A DNA stretch of 31,404 bases from JBCCQH01 sp039024435 (GTDB taxonomy: Bacteria; Bacteroidota; Bacteroidia; J057; JADKCL01): positions 1 to 31,404 of the forward strand of contig JBCCQH010000099.1 of the NCBI GenBank assembly GCA_039024435.1, given 5' to 3'. The notes below the pieces were generated by a model. It searched no databases. It saw only the letters and a list, made by a program, of their open reading frames with translations, and was not told the DNA's origin. Each line of letters opens with the position of its first letter. The stretch's first letter is position 1. Made by a program: the position numbers and the translations under genes. Positions 21,502 to 29,158 of this stretch are shown piece by piece.

Positions 21502-22575
21502 ATGAAACAAACCCCATTTTTACAACTGACATTTGACTTGTTCCCGCAACCGACCCAACCACCCCCCAGGATGGCCGGGCCGGACTTGTGGGGCTATGAC
21601 AAAATCCTTGTCGCATTCAGTGGTGGCAAGGATTCAATGGCTTGCTTTCTGCACGTCATGGAGCAACTCAAAGCCCAGGGTTACACCCAGGCCCAAATCG
21701 CGGACACCGTGGAGTTGTGGCACCACAACATCGACGGAAAAGAAGGATCGACACTGATGGATTGGCCATGTACAGAGGACTATTGCAGGAAGGTCGCGGC
21801 CCTTTTCGGTTTTCCCATTTACTATTCCTGGAGAGTGGGCGGATTTGAAAGAGAGTTACTAAAGGAGAACGCCAAAATAGCCCCTGTCCGCTTTGAGGTT
21901 CCGGGGGGCGAAGTCCGCGAAGCTGGAGGCAAGCGGGGCAAGGTCGGAACACGCAGGAAGTTCCCCCAGGTTAGCCACGACCTAAGGGTAAGGTGGTGCA
22001 GCCCTGCCTTGAAGATCGACGTGATGGCAATAGCGATCAACAACCAGAAACGGTTCCGTGGCAAGCGTTCCCTTGTGGTAACTGGAGAACGTGGAGAGGA
22101 AGGAGGTCGTAGGGCCAGCTATGAGGTGTTCGAGCCTCACAGAACCGACAACCGCAATAGCAACAACGTCCGGCGACACGTTGACCATTGGCGACCGATC
22201 CTCGATTGGATGGAGAGCCAGGTGTGGGCAATCATTGAGGACTACAAGCTGCGCGTCCATCCGGCCTACTACTTGGGCTTTACCCGCGTTAGCTGCATGG
22301 CCTGTATCTACATGGGAGCGAACGAACTGGCAAGCCTCTATTTGCTTTCCCCTGGAAAGGTGGACGATATCGCCGATCTGGAGGAAGAGTTTGGTGTAAC
22401 GATCAAGCGCAAGGAGAGCATCCGGCAATTGCTGATCAAAGGCAAATCCTTCCTTGCCGGGACCGACCAGGACCGGGAAGATGCCCTGAGTGAAGTCTAT
22501 ACCCGCGACCTGATCCTAAAGGATTGGATCACCCCAGCCGGGGCGATGAAGGGAAGGAGTTGCGGCCCCACCTGA
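21502..22575 (+). CDS. PP-loop ATPase of the PAPS reductase family
   Basis: 357 aa. The PP-loop SGGKDS is at residues 39-44 after a strand KILVAF. Cysteines in RWCSPALK and SCMACIYM could hold an iron-sulfur cluster, as in DndC-like and thio-forming members. Family members adenylate or reduce sulfur substrates; phage-borne copies are common and are suspected to act in DNA or tRNA thiolation or in overcoming host defence. No dnd or ssp partner genes are present, so phosphorothioation by the usual complex is not supported. It is the only large enzyme in the early region of the element. Confidence 0.85.
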   Translation: MKQTPFLQLTFDLFPQPTQPPPRMAGPDLWGYDKILVAFSGGKDSMACFLHVMEQLKAQGYTQAQIADTVELWHHNIDGKEGSTLMDWPCTEDYCRKVAALFGFPIYYSWRVGGFERELLKENAKIAPVRFEVPGGEVREAGGKRGKVGTRRKFPQVSHDLRVRWCSPALKIDVMAIAINNQKRFRGKRSLVVTGERGEEGGRRASYEVFEPHRTDNRNSNNVRRHVDHWRPILDWMESQVWAIIEDYKLRVHPAYYLGFTRVSCMACIYMGANELASLYLLSPGKVDDIADLEEEFGVTIKRKESIRQLLIKGKSFLAGTDQDREDALSEVYTRDLILKDWITPAGAMKGRSCGPT

Positions 22576-22652
22576 GCGGTCACAGCCTGGACCCTGAACC
22601 ACCCAGGCCGGGGTGAGTTATTTGATTCTGTTGGCCTTAAAATGCGAAAGCC

Positions 22653-22680
22653 AGAGCGGGGACGCTCTAGCTTTGCTATT
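22653..22680. terminator. Hairpin between convergent genes
   Basis: agagcg / cgctct with loop ggga, followed by a moderately T-rich stretch on either side. It could stop transcription from both the PP-loop gene and the minus-strand gene at 22693. Confidence 0.4.
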
Positions 22681-22692
22681 TCATCGTGATTC

Positions 22693-23034
22693 TTACATGT
22701 CGAGTGCTTCTTTTGGATCGGCTTTTGGTGCGATCCCAACCTTTGCATAGTGGCCGCTGGTGTAATTATCGAATACCTCTTTGCGCCTGGAGTTGAGCAT
22801 GGCGATTTCGTGAAAATCTGTCCATCCGTCCGGTGGCTTCTCATTGGGGTATTTGAGGGCAAAGAGTTTGCCCACCATATCCGGCCCTGGCATTAGCTTA
22901 ACCACCCATCCAGGGGTTTCTTTCGGGGGGTGCCAAATTTCAGCATCAGGGTTTACGTTTCCTATCGGGATTGCGTCTTTAAAATACATTAGCACGCCCG
23001 TTTTAAGTGTAGCATTGGATTTTGGTGCGTCCAT
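22693..23034 (-). CDS. Hypothetical protein, minus strand
   Basis: 113 aa. Contains WHPPKETPGWVVKLMPGPD and FALKYPNEKPPDGWTDFHE; Pro- and Trp-rich, no signal peptide or membrane segment. One of only two minus-strand genes in the element, so it may belong to a lysogeny or maintenance module together with 23257-23544. Family not recognised. Confidence 0.6.
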   Translation of the reverse strand: MDAPKSNATLKTGVLMYFKDAIPIGNVNPDAEIWHPPKETPGWVVKLMPGPDMVGKLFALKYPNEKPPDGWTDFHEIAMLNSRRKEVFDNYTSGHYAKVGIAPKADPKEALDM

Positions 23035-23134
23035 CTAGTCGTTGATTCTCAGCAAGTAAAAAGTAGCGCATAGGTAGTTCTACAATATAAATTAAAATAG
23101 GTCAAATGCAACCTGATTCCTTACATCCTGAATT

Positions 23135-23261
23135 CATCTTTTTTTCATCTTTCGGCATGTATAGGCATGTATAGGCATGTATAGGCATGTATAGGCATGT
23201 ATAGGCATGTATAGGCATGTATAGGCATCTATCTGCATCTATATTCCATCTTTTTTTCATC
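23135..23261. repeat. 10-bp tandem array flanked by a 15-bp direct repeat
   Basis: Six exact copies of ataggcatgt at 23161-23220, with degenerate units on each side (ttcggcatgt, ataggcatct, atctgcatct), about nine in all at a strict 10-base period. Exact copies of catctttttttcatc stand at 23135-23149 and 23247-23261. The phasing puts every unit on one face of the helix, as in iteron origins or repressor arrays. Not CRISPR: there are no spacers. Confidence 0.85.
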
Positions 23262-23544
23262 GTTTATGGGCCTGTAAGGGGATGCAGGAGATCAGCTTTT
23301 CAGCATCCTCCAGGTTGATCTTTCTGCTCAATCCCTCCTTATTGCGTGTGTCCAGGAATTTCAGAATTGCAGCCTTGTAGGTCCAATAGAGGCCGTTTCC
23401 ATCTCTTTCACCATCCATTGCTTTGGCTCGGATAAGGGCGCAAAGAACCTTGCTCGTAAGGCCCAGGCGTATCAGAATCGGGGAATGTCTTGCGAATTCA
23501 TTGGCTGGTGCAAGGTCTAATTGCGGATCAGAAACAGCTTCCAT
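23257..23544 (-). CDS. Small hypothetical protein next to the 10-bp array
   Basis: 95 aa. Contains GLTSKVLCALIRAKAMDGERDGNG and ends HKR; helical, mildly basic at the C-terminus. Its stop codon touches the flanking 15-bp repeat of the array. It could be the array-binding protein, but that is a guess from position only. Confidence 0.55.
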   Translation of the reverse strand: MEAVSDPQLDLAPANEFARHSPILIRLGLTSKVLCALIRAKAMDGERDGNGLYWTYKAAILKFLDTRNKEGLSRKINLEDAEKLISCIPLQAHKR

Positions 23545-23818
23545 ACAGGTCTAGGGGTTATAGGTTTTTTGGATGTCGGGAAGGTTAGAAATAGCTGGGT
23601 AAAACATAAACTTGGGTAGGCTGATCAGGCCCTAACTTATGGTAGCTTGGAGTAAAAATATGAGAGTTTGGCCCAGATGCAAAGGGCCAGATCAAAAAAG
23701 TCCTCAAAAAATATACATTGGCATAAACAGGGCAAAATTGACGGTTGACATCCCCTGTTTTGGGCTAATGAATTGACCCTGAATCAAGAAGGTTTTCACT
23801 CTTTACGGCCCTAGAGCG

Positions 23819-23876
23819 GTGTAGGGCGGCGCAGGGCGTTTTAGGGCGTTACAGGGCGTTTTAGACCGCTGTTCGG
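23819..23876. repeat. Second 10-bp periodic array upstream of the replication genes
   Basis: Units gtagggcggc, gcagggcgtt, ttagggcgtt, acagggcgtt, ttagaccgct follow each other at a 10-base period, sharing agggcgtt. The array ends about 20 bases before the HTH gene. A different sequence from the first array but the same spacing. The rest of the gap from 23545 holds AT-rich DNA and no ORF. Confidence 0.7.
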
Positions 23877-23893
23877 CCTGTCATTTTCCCCGA

Positions 23894-24253
23894 ATGGCTC
23901 GGAGTTTTGTAGCAGACAATTCAGATATGCCTGTTACACTCCAAGACTTACAACAAATTGCTACCCGCGCCGACCTTGCCGATCTGCGTAATGAGATCAA
24001 GACCATGTTGCTCCAATTCCAGGAACGGCTTGGAAACCTACCCACCACCCCCCAGCCTGTTGAGAAACCATTTTACAGCCCCAAGGAATTTGGGGCGATG
24101 ATGGGAGTGTCCCGCCCGGTGATCAATCGCTGGTGTCACGATGGGACAATCAAGGCACTCCAGAAAGGGGGACGTGGCTGCTCCTGGCTGATCCCTCACA
24201 GCGAACTGGAACGGTTCAAACGCGAAGCCGCAGCCATTGCCCCAAAACTCTAA
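23894..24253 (+). CDS. Helix-turn-helix DNA-binding protein (excisionase-like)
   Basis: 119 aa. An N-terminal coiled stretch (TLQDLQQIATRADLADLRNEI) precedes a winged helix of the MerR/excisionase class: FYSPKEFGAMMGVSRPVINRWCHDGTIKAL, then SWLIPHSELERF. Such proteins act as excisionases or as replication/partition regulators. It sits between the second 10-bp array and the putative replication gene, and likely binds nearby DNA. ATG 23927 is an alternative start. Confidence 0.85.
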   Translation: MARSFVADNSDMPVTLQDLQQIATRADLADLRNEIKTMLLQFQERLGNLPTTPQPVEKPFYSPKEFGAMMGVSRPVINRWCHDGTIKALQKGGRGCSWLIPHSELERFKREAAAIAPKL

Positions 24254-24263
24254 CCAGACCAGA

Positions 24264-25592
24264 ATGCAAGTAGTCAGCTACGAAGAATCCTACAAGGCGA
24301 CCAACGCTTACATCACCAGCTACAACCAGGGCTTTGTCCGTGGACTGAGCAAGAGCGGGGAGGCTCTGTATGACCTGCGTCGGATACTGCGCAAGGAACA
24401 CCGTCACCTGATGGATCGGATGTTGAAACTCTACGCCCGGCAATTGCTGGAAATGGACGCGGACCTGCTGCTGGTACGTGGTAGCCTCCCAGCCTTTGCG
24501 ACAAACAGCGTTGCCCTGGGCAAAGTCCTGGGATGTACCCCGCGAACGATTCGCAACCTGATCGGGCGGCTGCTGGAGGCCGGGGTGATCAGTGAAAAGG
24601 TGTACAAGGGCCGCAAAGACAACTACCGTCTGATCTTTAGCCCTCAGTGCCTTGTTACCCACAAAGGGGTGTTCAAAACCCACGATCTCCAGACCATCGA
24701 CCGCCAACTGGCCGCTATTGAAAATCAATCGCTTATCTCTGATCTACGGAAACAACTGCCAGTATTTGATACTGATAAAAAAAGAAAGAGAAATAATATA
24801 CCGTGTGGACTTGTTGATAAGGCACCCACAAGCCCCTTGCGCATTGATTCTACTGGCAACGCATTTAACGGGCAACAAGGGAAGCAGAACCCCCCTATCC
24901 AACAGGATGAAGCAGGCAACCAGGGGCCGGGCGGCGGCGCACAAACACCCCCTGGAGATGACAAAGGGAAGCAGGCCGGGGCCGGGGATAGCCTGGACAA
25001 AGGGCGTGATCCGGCCCCTTCCCCTGCTGATTTGAGAGGCCCAGCGCAGGATTACGACCTGGATTGGGCGAAGCTGGAAGACTACTATGTACGGCTTTTC
25101 TCCCTCTGCATGGCCGTCTTGTACCCAAAACTGGAGTACATGGCCGACACCCAGGCGTACCATATCAAAAAGTACCTGGCTCTCCAGTTCTACAACCAGC
25201 CACCCGAAGAGTACGAAGCGATTTACCGTCAGCTTTACATCCGAATCCTGATCGTGGAAGCCTACCTGAAACGCGATCCTAAGCGATTCGTCCCCCTGCC
25301 CGAATGGTACTTTGACCCCACCAATGCCAAAGGATTTGCAGCGACGCAAACGTGGTACGAGAACATGGGCAAATCCAAGGCGAAAATGGACCAATTCAAA
25401 ACCCGGTACAAGGTCGTGATGAAAGCCTGGGGTGGCTTCATGCAGCAGGTCGGGCGATACATCGACGACCCCAGCCTGGATTCCTACCAGCAGGGCCGCA
25501 GGGCGATAAGTGCCAAATACGGCAACCTAGTCCGGGCCTACGACTACGTGATTCTTGCTAGCCTGGAGAAATCAGAAATCGGACAAGCCTAA
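24264..25592 (+). CDS. Putative replication-initiation protein with winged helix
   Basis: 442 aa from ATG 24264 (a TTG at 24237 would overlap the upstream gene). Residues about 75-125 form a winged helix (ALGKVLGCTPRTIRNLIGRLLEAGVI, then GRKDNYRLIF). A low-complexity linker rich in Gln, Gly and Pro runs from about 170 to 250. The last 180 residues are a helical domain of unknown family with many Tyr and Trp. Winged helix plus linker plus C-terminal domain, downstream of a 10-bp array, is the arrangement of plasmid and phage replication proteins, but no Rep family motif is clear. Confidence 0.6.
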   Translation: MQVVSYEESYKATNAYITSYNQGFVRGLSKSGEALYDLRRILRKEHRHLMDRMLKLYARQLLEMDADLLLVRGSLPAFATNSVALGKVLGCTPRTIRNLIGRLLEAGVISEKVYKGRKDNYRLIFSPQCLVTHKGVFKTHDLQTIDRQLAAIENQSLISDLRKQLPVFDTDKKRKRNNIPCGLVDKAPTSPLRIDSTGNAFNGQQGKQNPPIQQDEAGNQGPGGGAQTPPGDDKGKQAGAGDSLDKGRDPAPSPADLRGPAQDYDLDWAKLEDYYVRLFSLCMAVLYPKLEYMADTQAYHIKKYLALQFYNQPPEEYEAIYRQLYIRILIVEAYLKRDPKRFVPLPEWYFDPTNAKGFAATQTWYENMGKSKAKMDQFKTRYKVVMKAWGGFMQQVGRYIDDPSLDSYQQGRRAISAKYGNLVRAYDYVILASLEKSEIGQA

Positions 25593-25596
25593 AACG

Positions 25597-25866
25597 ATGC
25601 CAAAATTCGAATCACCTCAAAGCGCGGCGTTTAAGTTGCGTGTGTACTTCACCGATGGCGGCGCGGCCAGCCTCTTTAGCCGTGATTGGAGAGGTCGCAG
25701 ATACCAACCTCACAACGGGCTTTTGTACCTGGAGCGGTACGTGATCCGCAAAGCGTCTCAGATCAACACTGCCATCATCTACGACAAACGTGGCGGGGCC
25801 GACAAGGTGATACGCCGATACCAGGGCGGAACCTGGACGGTATATGAAAACGTGGACTTTATCTAA
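25597..25866 (+). CDS. Small hypothetical protein
   Basis: 89 aa from ATG 25597. Beta-rich and basic (KLRVYFTDGGAASLFSRDWRGR), starting 4 bases after the replication gene. No family recognised. Confidence 0.65.
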   Translation: MPKFESPQSAAFKLRVYFTDGGAASLFSRDWRGRRYQPHNGLLYLERYVIRKASQINTAIIYDKRGGADKVIRRYQGGTWTVYENVDFI

Positions 25867-25877
25867 CCTCCTGAAAT

Positions 25878-26210
25878 ATGAACCTATTTGACAGCACCAG
25901 CAGGCTGCACAATTTCAAGCAACGCCGGGGACTGAACAAGGCCCGAAAAAGCAGTACATCCGCCTTTATCCTGGAAAGGCAGTTAGTTCGTCGGCTCCAA
26001 AACGAGATCGACCGCGAAGGAATGCGGGCCATCGCCAAAAGCATGGATTGGAAGGTGTTCCAAATCAGGAACATCATGGAGGACAAGGTGCTACGCCTGG
26101 AAAAATCCTCCCTGGATGAAGCCATAGAAATCTTTGACAGGTCCGGGATCGGTCCGGTCCTTCGCTTTGTCAACTATCAGAAACTTCTACCCCGAACCAA
26201 TGAGAGATAA
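25878..26210 (+). CDS. Small basic hypothetical protein
   Basis: 110 aa, strongly basic N-terminus (RLHNFKQRRGLNKARKSS) and a helical remainder (AIAKSMDWKVFQIRNIMEDKV). Nucleic-acid binding is likely by composition. It overlaps the next gene by 11 bases. Confidence 0.65.
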   Translation: MNLFDSTSRLHNFKQRRGLNKARKSSTSAFILERQLVRRLQNEIDREGMRAIAKSMDWKVFQIRNIMEDKVLRLEKSSLDEAIEIFDRSGIGPVLRFVNYQKLLPRTNER

Positions 26211-26400
26211 CGGATACTACGCAGCGGCGGCCCTGCTCCAGAAGCATCCCCAGCTTGCCCTTGCCGGATGGACCAAACAACACCTGGAACGACTAAGGGC
26301 GGATTGCCTGATTGACGCATACCCCCAGCCGGGTACAGACCAATTTTTGTACGGCGAGAAGTCAGTGCTGCGCTTTTTCGGAGGAACCCAACAACCCTAA
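26200..26400 (+). CDS. Small hypothetical protein
   Basis: 66 aa (starts MRDNGYYAAAALLQKH). Its ATG lies within the end of the upstream gene, indicating coupled translation. Contains HLERLRADCLIDAYPQPG. No family recognised. Confidence 0.55.
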   Translation: MRDNGYYAAAALLQKHPQLALAGWTKQHLERLRADCLIDAYPQPGTDQFLYGEKSVLRFFGGTQQP

Positions 26401-26404
26401 GAAT

Positions 26405-26776
26405 ATGGTAAATGAATACGCCCCTTTTCAAGGCTTTTTCCAAAGCCTACCGGTTGGCTGCCTACTCCAAATCAGTGCTGGGGACCACGACACCGTTTCG
26501 TTCATTGTCCCCAACGAGCATATCATGCGCGACCTGGACAACAATATCAGGATTGTCCGGGGTCTGGACGACATGTGCAAAGAGCTTTTGCTGCTCCAGA
26601 TCACGGTCTATCCTGGGGAAATCCCCGGATTGGAGACTGACCAGGATGGGCTAGAGTTGGTTCATGGTCAAACGACCCTTGAATACTTCAAATTGCTGAC
26701 CTTGGTGATCATTTCCTCTAATCTGGAAGTATCCCCGCCCGGAATGAACCAACGCTACAACCAAACCAGACCATGA
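26405..26776 (+). CDS. Small acidic hypothetical protein
   Basis: 123 aa from ATG 26405, acidic (PNEHIMRDLDNNIRIVRGLDD), no membrane segment. It overlaps the next gene by 4 bases (ATGA). No family recognised. Confidence 0.6.
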   Translation: MVNEYAPFQGFFQSLPVGCLLQISAGDHDTVSFIVPNEHIMRDLDNNIRIVRGLDDMCKELLLLQITVYPGEIPGLETDQDGLELVHGQTTLEYFKLLTLVIISSNLEVSPPGMNQRYNQTRP

Positions 26777-27216
26777 AAACCGAATATTTGTTTTGCAGGA
26801 AATGCCGGATTGCGCTGGAATTACCGCCTTTGATCCACCGGGACGAAATCACCCGTTTTTTGGAAGAACACACAGACCACGACCTGCTCATTGTGGCCGG
26901 GGATAGCCAGGTTCTAAAATCCTCGATTTTCGTCAAAGGGCCGGTCCTGGTTCGCAGCCCCGCCGACTTGCCCCAGCCGGGGTATGTGGTGCGGATCGCC
27001 GATTGCAAAATGGGTATTCGGCTATACCGAGTGCTGGAGAAGCACGGGCTAATGAGCTTGAATGTTATTGAAGAGAAGTACACCGCTCAGGCGTTCGGGA
27101 AGCTGTGGGGGGCTGGCAAGGCGACGGTGGAACAAATGCGGAAGATCCTGCACCATCATGGCTTCAAATTCAAGGATGAACGCGATGTAAAACCCTGGAA
27201 AATGCGCTACCCATGA
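26773..27216 (+). CDS. CxxC protein with an RNA polymerase alpha-CTD-like end
   Basis: 147 aa. N-terminal FCRKC gives a CxxC pair; residues about 80-130 (IRLYRVLEKHGLMSLNVIEE and LWGAGKATVEQMRKILHHHGF) resemble the helix-hairpin-helix fold of the alpha subunit C-terminal domain (compare LxxxGLGKKSLEEI). That fold binds DNA and transcription factors, so a role in directing host polymerase or binding DNA is conceivable. ATGA overlaps on both sides show a coupled operon. Confidence 0.6.
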   Translation: MKTEYLFCRKCRIALELPPLIHRDEITRFLEEHTDHDLLIVAGDSQVLKSSIFVKGPVLVRSPADLPQPGYVVRIADCKMGIRLYRVLEKHGLMSLNVIEEKYTAQAFGKLWGAGKATVEQMRKILHHHGFKFKDERDVKPWKMRYP

Positions 27217-27446
27217 ACCCGGAAACAAAGTACCTGGCCTGTTGTGATTGCGGCAAAGCCCTGGATTTATCCGTCTGCCTTCACGGTCCCATCATGTTCC
27301 GGTTCATGCTCGACCACGAAGGCCATACCCTGCGACTGCTGGGCGAATCCGATGCCAACCTGGAAGGGGCCGATGTCTTCCTTTCCTACCACCAAACCCG
27401 ACCTGAACCTGTCTACAAAATGTCTGAAATCCCCCGCCACGAATGA
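27213..27446 (+). CDS. Small CxxC protein, paralogue of the upstream gene's N-terminus
   Basis: 77 aa. KYLACCDCGKALDLSVCLHGPI lines up with EYLFCRKCRIALELPPLIHRDE of the preceding gene, and the following FRFMLDHEGHTLRLLGES with TRFLEEHTDHDLLIVAGDS. So it is a duplicated zinc-binding-like module without the C-terminal part. Overlaps by ATGA at both ends. Confidence 0.6.
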   Translation: MNPETKYLACCDCGKALDLSVCLHGPIMFRFMLDHEGHTLRLLGESDANLEGADVFLSYHQTRPEPVYKMSEIPRHE

Positions 27447-27724
27447 ACAGAGGAAAGCACTATCTAAGCCCGGAGGATTTGGCCGATCTGATGGGGACTG
27501 ACAACATGAATAGCGCGTACAAGCTGCACAAGACCATCCGCGAAGCCTTGAAGCGTTGCCGCAACGCTGGGGCGGGTCGGTGTGGTCAGAAATGCCAATG
27601 CCCCCCCAAGCGCAACCTGACCATCCTGGAATATTGCCGCTACGTGGACGACGATTACAGGCACGTTTACTATATGCTCAGGGGTGAACCTCCAGAGTAC
27701 GATCCGGGCCAGGGTCCGGGCTGA
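27443..27724 (+). CDS. Small Cys-rich hypothetical protein
   Basis: 93 aa. C-x7-C-x3-C-x-C pattern in RCRNAGAGRCGQKCQCPP suggests metal binding. Starts with an ATGA overlap and ends the early-type gene cassette; a 180-base pyrimidine-rich non-coding stretch follows. Confidence 0.6.
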   Translation: MNRGKHYLSPEDLADLMGTDNMNSAYKLHKTIREALKRCRNAGAGRCGQKCQCPPKRNLTILEYCRYVDDDYRHVYYMLRGEPPEYDPGQGPG

Positions 27725-27904
27725 TTCTGAGCGAACCCCCTAGTCCGAATATCCGCATTTTTCCCTGATTTTTGCCCCTGGTGGAAATTTTCGCCAAGGG
27801 CATCAATATTTCACCAATTCCCGCATTTTTCGCCCTCTCCCTCAATTTTGCGCCCGGTCCTTTGTGTTCTCCCCTTATTGCTGTCATAACAAACACAAAC
27901 CGCA

Positions 27905-28162
27905 TTGGGACCAACTGAAATACTACTAACTATTAACTCGCTGCTCCTGGCAGCCATTTCGATCCTCTTTGTCGTGATCGGATTCTTTCTGAAGGACTTA
28001 CACAGGCAATTCAAATTCCTGGTGGAGCGCGTCAACAGGTTGTACAACAAGCTGACCGAAGAAGCCACCGCAAGCAAGCTGCACCGTGAACAGTCCCAGC
28101 GCGAATTCGACGACTTGAAGGCAAGAGTGACACGTCTGGAGCAGCGACAAACCACCAACTAA
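27905..28162 (+). CDS. Small membrane protein with coiled coil
   Basis: 85 aa using TTG 27905 (no ATG is available ahead of the membrane segment). One transmembrane helix (ILLTINSLLLAAISILFVV, then IGFF) and a charged coiled coil to the C-terminus (EFDDLKARVTRLEQR). First gene of the probable late operon; phage holin-like and virion membrane proteins can look like this, but it is not assigned. Confidence 0.55.
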   Translation: MGPTEILLTINSLLLAAISILFVVIGFFLKDLHRQFKFLVERVNRLYNKLTEEATASKLHREQSQREFDDLKARVTRLEQRQTTN

Positions 28163-28169
28163 CCTAAGC

Positions 28170-28610
28170 ATGGCAGGCAAACGGATAACCATAGAAGAAG
28201 CCCGGAAACTGGCAAGGAAAGCAGGCTGGAATCTGTCGGAGGATTTCCACAGCCAGAGTTCCGGGTCTATGGTGTCCGACCTGCTTGCCATTGCCACGCT
28301 GAAAGGCTACCGCAAGCCCAAAAATGCCAATGGTTCCAAGGCGCGGTATTTCTTCGCCTACCTCCAGCGCGGCATGAAAAAGGGGCTATCGGGGACGAAA
28401 AAGCGAGGAAGCCGGGCCGGAAATCGTCGCCCGAAACCTAAGTACGAAGTCGGGGAAATAGTCATGTTCAAATTTCGGCAATCGTCGCAAAAGTACAAGA
28501 TCACCATGCGGGATTACCGGGCCGACGAAAAACAGTACGTGTACAAAGTCAATAACAAGTGGTGGAGCGATAAGTACCTGGGAAAACGCAAATCAAGGGC
28601 AAAGAAGTAA
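28170..28610 (+). CDS. Highly basic protein of unknown function
   Basis: 146 aa, Lys/Arg-rich throughout (GMKKGLSGTKKRGSRAGNRR, then YLGKRKSRAKK). A central segment (EVGEIVMFKFRQSSQKYKI) may be a small barrel. DNA packaging or binding is suggested by composition only. It is preceded by the membrane protein and followed 11 bases later by another membrane protein. Confidence 0.6.
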   Translation: MAGKRITIEEARKLARKAGWNLSEDFHSQSSGSMVSDLLAIATLKGYRKPKNANGSKARYFFAYLQRGMKKGLSGTKKRGSRAGNRRPKPKYEVGEIVMFKFRQSSQKYKITMRDYRADEKQYVYKVNNKWWSDKYLGKRKSRAKK

Positions 28611-28621
28611 GCAAACCAACC

Positions 28622-29158
28622 ATGCCAATCAAACCTAAGCATATCGTCATCGGCGGGATCGCCCTGGGCTTGCTGATCCTGGGAGCAAGTGCAGCAAAAG
28701 CCGCAACAACCGGGAAGAATCTGGACTTTAAGCTGTTGCCAAAACTGCGAAAGCTGGATTTTGACAGCCTCCAGGTGGAAGTCGATGCGGAGATTACCAA
28801 CCCAAAGGGCGGATCGCTTTTGATTTCCAACCCCAAATTTATCCTGTCTCATACCCCACCCAACCAAAGCAAGGCCGTAGGGCTTGCGCTGATCGACCTG
28901 GAGGGCCGGACGTTCCATGTCCGGCCCCATTCCACGGCCCGAATGTCCGACCCCGACCAGCTTGGCGGCAAGCTGATCCTTACCGTTCCTTACTCCAAGC
29001 TGGCCGTGGTCGCGCCAGGGATTTTTAACGCCGTTACCGGGATCGGCCCGGCGTTCGTGGCGGATGTGCATTACGGCGCGGACGTGAAGGCTCCCAATCT
29101 TCCCCGGTTTACCTATCAGGATTCCGACCAACTCACAATAGGGAAACCCGCTGTCTGA
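28622..29158 (+). CDS. Membrane-anchored LEA14/WHy-like protein
   Basis: 178 aa. One N-terminal membrane helix (IVIGGIALGLLILGASAA) and then a beta-rich domain reminiscent of LEA14/WHy proteins (LQVEVDAEITNPKGGSLLIS, later GGKLILTVPYSKL). Exposed on one side of a membrane, either cellular or virion. Stop overlaps the next start by one base. The domain assignment is tentative. Confidence 0.6.
   Translation: MPIKPKHIVIGGIALGLLILGASAAKAATTGKNLDFKLLPKLRKLDFDSLQVEVDAEITNPKGGSLLISNPKFILSHTPPNQSKAVGLALIDLEGRTFHVRPHSTARMSDPDQLGGKLILTVPYSKLAVVAPGIFNAVTGIGPAFVADVHYGADVKAPNLPRFTYQDSDQLTIGKPAV

Noticed and set aside
23151..23250. CRISPR array
   Set aside because: The repeats are 10 bases, directly adjacent and have no spacers; no cas genes nearby.
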